Shown here: positions 56,714 through 64,000 of the stretch, one piece after another
Layout: each line of letters starts with the position of its first letter
Numbering within the stretch: the first letter of the stretch is position 1
Assembly (NCBI GenBank): GCA_002794775.1
Contig: NBAY01000018.1
Location: 124,001-188,000, forward strand
Source of the DNA: Porodaedalea pini
Taxonomy: Eukaryota; Basidiomycota; Agaricomycetes; Hymenochaetales; Hymenochaetaceae
Direction: 5' to 3'
Length of the DNA stretch: 64,000 nt
The notes under the pieces: model-generated
Database searches by the model: none
The model's input: the letters and a program-made list of their open reading frames with translations, nothing else
What the model was told of the DNA's origin: nothing
Made by a program: the position numbers and the translations under genes

Positions 56714-59700
56714 ATGTCACAGTCAAATGAGCCAGAGACAAAACAGTGAGTTTATTTGATTCATAAGATCCAAAAGACTTCAATGCATTATATTGTAAAG
56801 GTCTGAGCCCTTGGACAGCGCGACGGACACCGTGAAAGTACCAGTGACGGCACTTACTGAAGGACACAACTCAGACGATGACGTGGAGGACGAAGGACTA
56901 GGCTTCAAATACCCTGATACGAAAAGAACGGACAAGGTCTCAACCGATAACGTAGCGGATGATGTAGCAGCAGAATCGGACGAGGAGTTCACGTACCCCG
57001 CAGTGGAATTCGAGTCTGCTGCCTTGGAATCTGAGCCTGGTCCTTCAAGCCCTTCATCTATCCCAGAACCAGGTCAACAACTACACCTGATATCGCAGCC
57101 TTCTGCCCATGTTTCTCCTGCTCAGCTTGAAGCACTGTACGCGGCAGGACTTGATGGTGATCTCTCTGTGCTGAAGAAGCTAGTCAGCGAAGCAACTTCA
57201 TCTGGTGAATTTGAAACCTTCGCTCTCGTAAATGATGCGTCGCCTCGCACAGGTCTTACGGTAGTACATGGTGCGGCGAGTCGAGGGCACCTTAAAGCTC
57301 TAAAATGGCGTAAGTGGGCAGCGAACGGCTGGAATTTGTCGTGTCTAATGCAAGTCTCACAGTGGTCGAAGAATGCGGCGGAATTCCAGATCTTGAAGAC
57401 AAGGAAGGAGAGGTTAACCAGCTTTCTCTTATGCATAGTACTTGTACTCAAATGTTTTCTAGACGGCGTTGCATAAAGCCGCTTTGCATGGCCATCTACC
57501 TGTCGTCTCCTATCTTGTTAGCGCAGGTGCTGAAATCAATGCCCGTGATGGGGATGGGTGGACGGCTCTGCACAACGCTGCCTCTAAGGTAATTACACCC
57601 CCTTAATTCAGTGATACGTGATGTACTAATGATATGTAGGGCTATCTTGATATTGTTAGATGGTTGTGCGAAACAGGCGGTGCGGCTAACGAGGTTGATG
57701 GCGCACGGGGCATAGATGCGCGGAGCAAAGGCGGTTGGACGCCCTTAAGTGAGTAGATGCCCCTTGGAATTTTGAGCAGTCCCTTAATCTCTTTTCTGAA
57801 CCCCAGTGAACGCTGCTTCCAAGGGTCACCTTCCTGTTGTATTATATCTTCTGTCAAAACAATCCGCCAACCCGTTAATTCGAAATGACTGGGGCGAAAC
57901 AGCGTATGATGTAGCTGCAGCTGTTTTCGAGATTTGGATTTGTGAAGTCAGCCTTCTCCTTTCATATCCAGGAGCTGCAGCTAACCAATCCTTACTTAGG
58001 TTCTACAGCGTGCCGAAGCTGAGAAATGGCGTACTACGACAGTGCCGTATGATCCGTTAGCCGTGCACACCACTGTTCCCATTATATTGTATGAGCATCA
58101 GAAGCTGGATGTACGTCTGAAAACGCTTGCCGTGAATGGTGGGAGACCAAAATTTTCTGTAACCGGCCTTGGAAGGAAAGGACGTCGAGCTCCATTCGAA
58201 TTACGACTGCCAAAATCTGATGAAGAAACAGGCAAGCGTGAGGTACCTGCTTGGCGTAGTGACGTGCAGTTGCCGTTGGTCGAAGATCCTTTTACTTTAC
58301 CGAGGCCATCTACCACCAACGACAGACCTTCTCGTGAAGGGGCCGAGAGAAGCCACTTCTGGTTGTAAGTGTGTTGCATTAGTTCGCTGTGCTTTAGTAA
58401 CTGCGATGACAGATCTGATTGGACTCTGGACCTTACTCACCCGCGCGTGGATGCTAATGAAGGTTGGCAATACGCTCATTCTTTTGATGATACTGAGGAT
58501 CAATGGAGCGCGGAGCCCCCACCACCGCTTGAGCGATTGCTGTCCGGGTCGGGTGTCATGTCGGCCGGACTTGGTGCCTCACCGAGCCGTTCCAACTCAC
58601 CAGCGCGGACGCCAGCAACGCAAGCATGGGTGCGGCGCCGTCGTTGGGTTCGAGTCATGCGGCGCCGTCTAGATATTCCTCCACTTCCTTTCCTTGGCCC
58701 GGACGGGGCTATGTACCAACTATCCAACGATGGGAACCTTGTTCCACATACCAGCGATGCTCAGAGCGACAGTTACGAAGGCGATGGGCATGAACTGGGA
58801 ATCATGCCCGCTTCATTCTTATCTATGAGCCAGGATTATGTGGCTCGGTCACGATATTTAGCGGGCACGCCGTCCGCAACGGATCCTTCCATGGATCCGG
58901 ACTCGGCAGTTGAAGTTCGGCGAGCCATAGCTAAGTTGGAAAGAGCTGTAATGGAGCTCCGGACAGGAATGCTAGGTGCGTTCGCATATAGTTTCTTATT
59001 CACAATATCTAAATAATTTTCAGGTGACGAAGATCACGAGCGTAGAACACAGGCAGAGGTGCTTCTTAACGCTTATAGTCGCGAGTTAGAACGCAGAAGA
59101 CTCGCTGCAGGAGTCGCAGGGATGACGCTTTCTAACGATGGTCAGTGTGAAGTTAATCCAGTGTTCATTTTGTTGAGTTTTGTGCAGTCGACGGTGAGGA
59201 AATTGACGGAGACGATTCGGAGGATGATAGCTTCCATTATCCCGGTTCGTCTCCGACGGTCTCGATGATGCCGAGGCCACCCTCCGTCGGATCTCAGCGG
59301 TCCCAAACTACGGATTATTTCAATCGACCGACGATTACGAGAACCTCGACCGACTTGACACCGCATCTCTCTCAAGCACCGGAGTTTCGAGTGCCAACAC
59401 ATGAGGCGCCGCAGAAAGTCATGCTTCCCCGCAGAAATACACCCACGCCGCATTCAGTACATGCTGAATGGGAAAGGGATGAGTCCGTGACAGAGTGTCA
59501 TGAATGCAAGAGACGTTTTACATTTTTATTCAGGAAGGTAAGTAACATGCAATTTAGTCCAGCGTGATGTTTGCTGAACCTCTAATAACTTAGCATGTAA
59601 GCCCAGCAAGTCTTCAACCACACCTTTTTGCTCATACTCAGATTTGCGTAGCATTGTCGACGCTGCGGGAAAATCTTCTGCGACCGCTGTTCATCTTACC

Positions 59701-60467
59701 GAGTCGTCCTTGACCCGGCGGATATCGTGCAAGATCCGGCACTCCCAGAAAACAGCCTTTCAAATGCTTCGTCACAACGTGTTTGCCAGACGTGTTTTGA
59801 AGAGACACATGCGAGCTCGAGTGTTCCAGCTCGATTCCAAGGCTCTTCTAGTAGCTCAATGCAACGCATAGTTGTCGATGAAGACAGGCTCGCCATCCCT
59901 ACTAACCTGAGAAGGTCTGACTCAAGCTCGCAAATCAGTGATCTGGCAGAGTAAGTGCTATTCACGTTGTCCTAGAGGGTGCAGTCTGTGACATTTCTAT
60001 AGTTGTCCTGTATGTGGTCAGGGTCTTGCTGAGCTTGGAACAGCAACGGAGCAGGAAGTTCATGTGAAGAGCTGCCTTGAGGGTGGCGTCGGATCTATTC
60101 AACAGCCCGCGAAGTATCTCGTTTATCGACTGCCTGGGGAGAGCCTTCTAGTTGGTACTGAATGTGAGTCATTCGAGAATGCCTTTGATTGCGCACTGTT
60201 CTGACTATGACTCTTTTAGGTGTCATATGTTTGGAAGAATTTACCAAAGGTAAAGCATTATTGAAACTATGATTGAGGTATTCTCACTGTCCTTTCTACA
60301 GGTTCTATGGTTGCTCGACTCAGTTGCTTATGTAGTTTCCACAGCAGTATGTGCTTTATCATTTAATTTGTCGTGTATCGGGTATTGAACTCTATGTGCT
60401 CCTAGCATGCCTCTCGGCCTGGTTGCAAAGGGGGAGGTCGTGCCCAGTCCATGCGCGAGACAATTAA
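56714..60467 (+). CDS. Ankyrin-DysF-FYVE-RING protein (endosomal E3 ligase candidate)
   Basis: A short first exon (MSQSNEPETKQ, ATG at 56714) splices into SEPLDSATDTVK. Domains in order: an acidic N-terminus; about four ankyrin repeats (AQLEALYAAGLDGDLSVLKK, GLTVVHGAASRGHLKALKWL, ETALHKAALHGHLPVVSYLV, DGWTALHNAASKGYLDIVRW, GWTPLMNAASKGHLPVVLYL); a DysF-like region (WTLDLTHPRVDANEGWQYAH then AWVRRRRWVRVMRRRL); a linker; and a FYVE finger (ECHECKRRFTFLFRKHHCRR, CGKIFCDRCSSYRV and a late CQTCF). The C-terminal RING reads ECVICLEEFTKGSMVARLSC, FHSTCLSAWLQRGRSCPVH. FYVE domains bind PI3P on endosomes; RING fingers recruit E2 enzymes. The FYVE plus a C-terminal RING ending CPVH recalls yeast Pib1, a vacuolar/endosomal E3. 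The combined architecture implies ubiquitination at endosomal membranes, by inference. About 1,000 residues in more than ten exons. Confidence 0.88.
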
Positions 60468-60744
60468 ACTGGCTCCAGTGCATACCTTTAACGCAAAGTA
60501 AACGTAACTCAATGAGCGACCTCGCACGGAAGCATAATATCTACTTCTCATGAAACTAACGACATTTCACCTATTCTTCCGTTATCTTAATAATTCTGGA
60601 CTGTCTATTTGCACTGATTGTGACGAGAACGCCGGCCTCATTCGCACGTACTACATGAATGATGACGAATAAATTGTACCTAAGTATAATTTAGATACAA
60701 CAGCGAACGAGTCAAGGCGTGAAGCAATTCTGGGCGTGTAGATG

Positions 60745-61641
60745 CTAGTAGTCCTCTTCCCGCGGTTCGTAAAATGTGTTGTATTGGAACTTGCTCTCAT
60801 CCATCCGAATGACATCTGCAAGCTCTTCTGCGTCAGGATAGACAATGTCCTGGCCCTTGATTCCGTCGTCTTCCTCGTCATGGAACCATGAGGCGGGATC
60901 TTCATCGTCATCGTCGTCGTCCGCGTCCTCCAGGTCCGAGTCCGTCGGCTTGTAATTCATGAATGCCCACACCTTCTTCTCATACTCCTCGCTCGAAAGA
61001 GCCATCCCCGGACCAGTGTCCCTCGCTGGCATAACGTGCTTCTCTCGCCGTGCCTGTGCGCGTTCACGTCGTGCCTGCTCCAGCGCGTTTTGCTGCTGCT
61101 CCAGTGCAATTGCTTCCTCTAGACTCAAAGTACCGGTCTTATGCCGCGGGTTTAACCTGCCAGACTTTCCCTACGAGAGAGAACCAAGTATATGTAAATT
61201 TGGGACAAGAAGGGACGGGTGAAAGCACATACCCAAGCAGCTACAGCCTGTTGCTTTACTTTCACTGTGTTCGGCACATGTTCTTCTGGTTCTGAATCGA
61301 CAGCCATTCGGGTGTCCTCGCTGATGGTTGCACGCCGCATTCCGCGTTGTATATTGTCCATGCCATCGAGCTCAGTAAGCCGTGCACGGATCTGGGCCTG
61401 GTTCGCCTCAATTCGCGCGACAAATGCGGATGATGACGCTGTCCTACCGACTAGTATTAGTTCCTACAAGTTAATGTAGAAGTGAAGAGGCTCACATAGT
61501 CCGGAGAACTTCTTCATTACGACGGTAGAGTGTGCGCAGGTCGTCGGCTTTCATAACATCGATTGGTACTGTCTTCTCTCGCGGAAACGGACGCATGCCA
61601 GGCATGGCGGATTGCTTGGACCTGAACTTGTTGGACGACAT
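60745..61641 (-). CDS. Unrecognised acidic protein, about 250 residues
   Basis: The ATG at 61641 gives MSSNKFRSKQSAMPGMRPFP, then IDVMKADDLRTLYRRNEEVL and RTM splicing to TASSSAFVARIEANQAQIRA. Next come DNIQRGMRRATISEDTRM, PNTVKVKQQAVAAWGKSG, a coiled coil (LEEAIALEQQQNALEQARRE) and EKKVWAFMNYKPTDSDLEDA. An Asp-rich run, DPASWFHDEEDDGIKGQDIV and YNTFYEPREEDY end it. The basic-then-acidic layout and central coiled coil suggest a nuclear adaptor or chromatin-associated protein, but I do not recognise a family. Introns splice cleanly. Confidence 0.68.
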
Positions 61642-62089
61642 GTACTAATTAGCTATCAAGTGCCACGAAAAAGAGGGCCGTTTGGGGGATGCCTTTATAG
61701 AGCACTTAGTCGAGATTTCAGAATAGCTTCAAGACTGGTCTCGTGACCAGTCCCCAGAGCCTCCCTTCGACTGCATATGCACATACTACATAGTACTACT
61801 ATATACAGATTATACTGTACATGACAGTATCTAATAGGCCTGGTGCAAGAAGACCGGCAAGGAACTCGAATAGGTTGGAACTGGCCCTCAGGCTGGTAGC
61901 ACGAGGATAGTGCAAATTATAGGATCGGTGAGTTTCTCGCAGGTTGTGGAGGGCTGACGAGAAGCAAACACAATTTTTTTTTGATTCATACAGGTAGATG
62001 GATGTACAAGTGGCTAAAGGTCATATCAATACAACATACAACTTTATATAATCTGCTAGGAAAACATATCGCCCTATTACGGAGAAGCG
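61642..62089. other. Intergenic: promoter of acidic protein, PI31 3' region
   Basis: This 448-base spacer lies between two minus-strand genes. It contains AT-rich stretches and a T run near 61975. No RNA gene was recognised. Confidence 0.45.
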
Positions 62090-63255
62090 TTAGAGAGGCT
62101 CATCCTGTAGACATAAAAGAAAAATGACTAACTGCACCAGGAGGCATGAACTCATCGTTGTCGGGGTCACCACTGCGCGGACCGCCACGAGGACCGCGAC
62201 CGCCAATCCCTCCTTGCCCACCGAATAAACTACCACCAGGTCCAAACGGCCCCGGGCCGACAGGATCAAACCTAGCGCCGGGAGGGGCACCCATCGGGGG
62301 CAGATATCCGTCCCCTCCCCATGGACCTCTGTTCGGCGGGCTCCCCAGGCCCCTGCGAGGGCCAAACGCGCCACCAAAAATCGGGTGCTCAGGGCCTACA
62401 TACATCCCATCACCCTGATGAGAAGGAAATAGCGGCGGAGGTGCGAATGGGTTTGGCTGGTTTTGCAAAGGAAGGGGATCAAGGTCGCGTCTGCCAATCT
62501 GAAGCGGGTTGTCCGGAGGAATGTGAGACTCGAGGCCTGGTGGGCGGCGTGGTTCATCGGATGGTGCATAAGGGCGAGTGGGAGATGGTCGCGCCGATGG
62601 CTGGTTCTGGTTTTGTCCCGATGAAGGCTGTCCGCGAGGGTTAAATGTGGAGTTAGTAGACACGTCTTCTGCGTCTTCCGTGTACCCTTCCTTCCTTAAA
62701 CCCGGGATAAGCTTTTGAACGATCGTAAGCTTGAACTGAGTCACAAAGTCCACGACTCGGTTGGACGCGATGAAGCCATGTACGAGCGGGGGAGCACCTT
62801 CAGCACCGACAGTGTATGGGAAGAATGCAGGAGATACGAAGTCATTTGTCGAGATATCTAATGAAGCAGTCTTATCGGTCTGAAGGTACTCTATGTTAGC
62901 AGATGCACCACAGAGCTGTAGAACGACTATGGCTCGCCTCAATGGCAATAGCATTGATGAGCGTGCGGGTGCCGAGCTTTGAGAACTTTATGATAAATTC
63001 AAGACTGCTTTGCTCGTGGCGGTATCTGAAGATGTAGTTCCCTGGACCATGTGCATTCCAGCCGTCGGGTAGGACGTTTTCTGTGAAAGAGCCAGAAGAG
63101 GAGTCATCGACACCAACGAGTCGAAAGGCCAATACTGAAAGAATGGTATGAGAGAGCGCCGCTATCGCATCCTGTGGATGAGTAAGAGATTTTGAAGGCG
63201 GAAGATAATTTGGCAGAGAAAACAAGAGCGCAGATGGGTCGAGTATGTTTGACAT
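62090..63255 (-). CDS. PI31-type proteasome regulator (PSMF1 family)
   Basis: PI31 binds the 20S proteasome and modulates its assembly and transport. The start MSNILDPSALLFSLPNYLPP leads the N-terminal FP domain: DAIAALSHTILSVLAFRLVG, LPDGWNAHGPGNYIFRYRHE, QSSLEFIIKFSKLGTRTLIN. After an intron come TDKTASLDISTNDFVSPAFF, VVDFVTQFKLTIVQKLIPGL, and a Pro/Gly-rich C-terminal half with the PI31 motif: PLQIGRRDLDPLPLQNQP, GMYVGPEHPIFGGAFGPRRG, ARFDPVGPGPFGPGG and a GDPDNDEFMPPGA end (last codons DEPL from a small exon). This order is diagnostic. About 370 residues. It shares a 150-base divergent promoter with the PRP5-like helicase. Confidence 0.9.
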
Positions 63256-63405
63256 CTTGACTCGACGAAGAGTGTTGAGAACACGCTTCAAGTAAGACAC
63301 GAAAGTCATATACGCGCGTACATTACGTAATGCTTTCCGAGTGACCGGCTCAGACAAGAAGCGAGTCTGCCGACAACTTCGACGTCGACACCGAGCGGAC
63401 AGAAA
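63256..63405. promoter_or_regulatory. Short bidirectional promoter, PI31 / PRP5-like helicase
   Basis: Only 150 bases separate the ATGs of two divergent genes, so both 5' UTRs and core promoters must fit here. It contains TACGTAATG and CG-rich motifs but no clear TATA. Confidence 0.55.
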
Positions 63406-64000
63406 ATGGCACGCAGGGACCGGTCATACTCTCCAGACGCAGCGAACAAGAGGGTAAGGTCATCCTATCGTTCTTCACCTCGTTCCCCTTCTCCGACACG
63501 GCGGAATGTAAGGCCCAGTGATAGGTCACGGAACGACGACAGAGACCGCGAACGCGGCAGAGGAGACAGGGACAGGGAACGAGACAAATACCGCGACGAC
63601 CGCTATAAGGACGACAAACGACGTGATTCGTATCGAGATGACCGTGATCGTCGGGATTCACGACGAGACGACCGCCGTCCTCGTTCTCGCTCTCGGGATC
63701 GGAGAGACAGGGACCGTGAACGGGACAGGCAACACTCACCGGTTCGTCAGCAGAAAGATACGAAGTCTACTGCTCCTACGGGCGCAAAAGCTCCCGTGGA
63801 AGATGAAAAGATGAAGGCGAAACGCGAGCGTTTGGAGGCTTGGAAGAAGGAGCGTGAGGCGAAGAAAGCTCTGGACGAAGCGAAGGCGAAAGCTATGGCC
63901 CTTGCTGGGAAGTCTGCACCTCGTGAGTCTCAATTTGTCCTCTAATATATTACGGCACGATTTCATACCACTTGATTTAACGCGCCAGAGCCTGCCGTGA
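63406..64000 (+). CDS. N-terminus of a PRP5/DDX46-type DEAD-box helicase (3' partial)
   Basis: PRP5/DDX46 acts with U2 snRNP in early spliceosome assembly. The visible ~175 residues are an RS/RD-rich domain (SYRSSPRSPSPTRRNVRPSD, then long RD/ER dipeptide runs), followed by the family's KAKRERLEAWKKEREAKKAL and EAKAKAMALAGKSAP. An intron starts near 63924 (GTGAGT) and the next exon (QPAV) begins just before the window ends. The helicase core is outside. The RS domain alone would be ambiguous; the AWKKERE block is what points to PRP5/DDX46. Confidence 0.72.

Overview
This is a nuclear segment from a filamentous basidiomycete, most likely an Agaricomycete. Genes are dense and sit on both strands. 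Coding sequence is split by many introns of about 45-90 bases with GT...AG ends and CT-rich acceptors. Coding regions are GC-rich with GC-biased third positions. The gene families are typical fungal ones: endopolyphosphatase, STB6-like protein, LEC1-type PX protein, GH15-CBM20 glucoamylase and Dal5-type permease. No prokaryotic operons, CRISPR array, rRNA, convincing tRNA or intact transposon was seen. The species cannot be named from the sequence alone.

Layout. 0-10 kb: the tail of an unidentified gene, then three minus-strand genes: an RFX transcription factor, a vacuolar endopolyphosphatase (PPN1) and an unrecognised protein. 11-19.3 kb (plus): acetoacetyl-CoA synthetase and three small membrane-protein genes in tandem. 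19.5-28.8 kb: a UBE2H/UBC8 E2 enzyme, a THOC5-like mRNA export factor, a LEC1-type PX protein, an unrecognised small protein and a CCDC47/DUF1682 ER protein. 28.8-38 kb: an STB6-like protein, a LON-RING protein and glucose-6-phosphate dehydrogenase. 38.5-50.7 kb: a monocarboxylate-type MFS carrier, glucoamylase, ceramide synthase, U1A/U2B'' snRNP protein, a decayed flavocytochrome b2-type dehydrogenase and a Dal5-type permease. 51.4-64 kb: nucleoporin NSP1, a DHA1/ZIFL-type MFS transporter, an ankyrin-DysF-FYVE-RING protein, an unrecognised acidic protein, proteasome regulator PI31 and the start of a PRP5/DDX46 helicase.

Most genes are unrelated housekeeping functions, as usual in fungal chromosomes, and I see no biosynthetic cluster or defence island. 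Loose themes are ubiquitin/proteasome (UBE2H, LON-RING, FYVE-RING, PI31), mRNA processing and export (THOC5, U1A/U2B'', NSP1, PRP5) and carbon or lactate use (glucoamylase, G6PD, MCT-type carrier, dehydrogenase pseudogene). The observations most worth checking are the ankyrin-DysF-FYVE-RING architecture, the multiply lesioned flavocytochrome pseudogene, the missing splice donor at the first codon of UBE2H, and three conserved-looking genes I could not assign.
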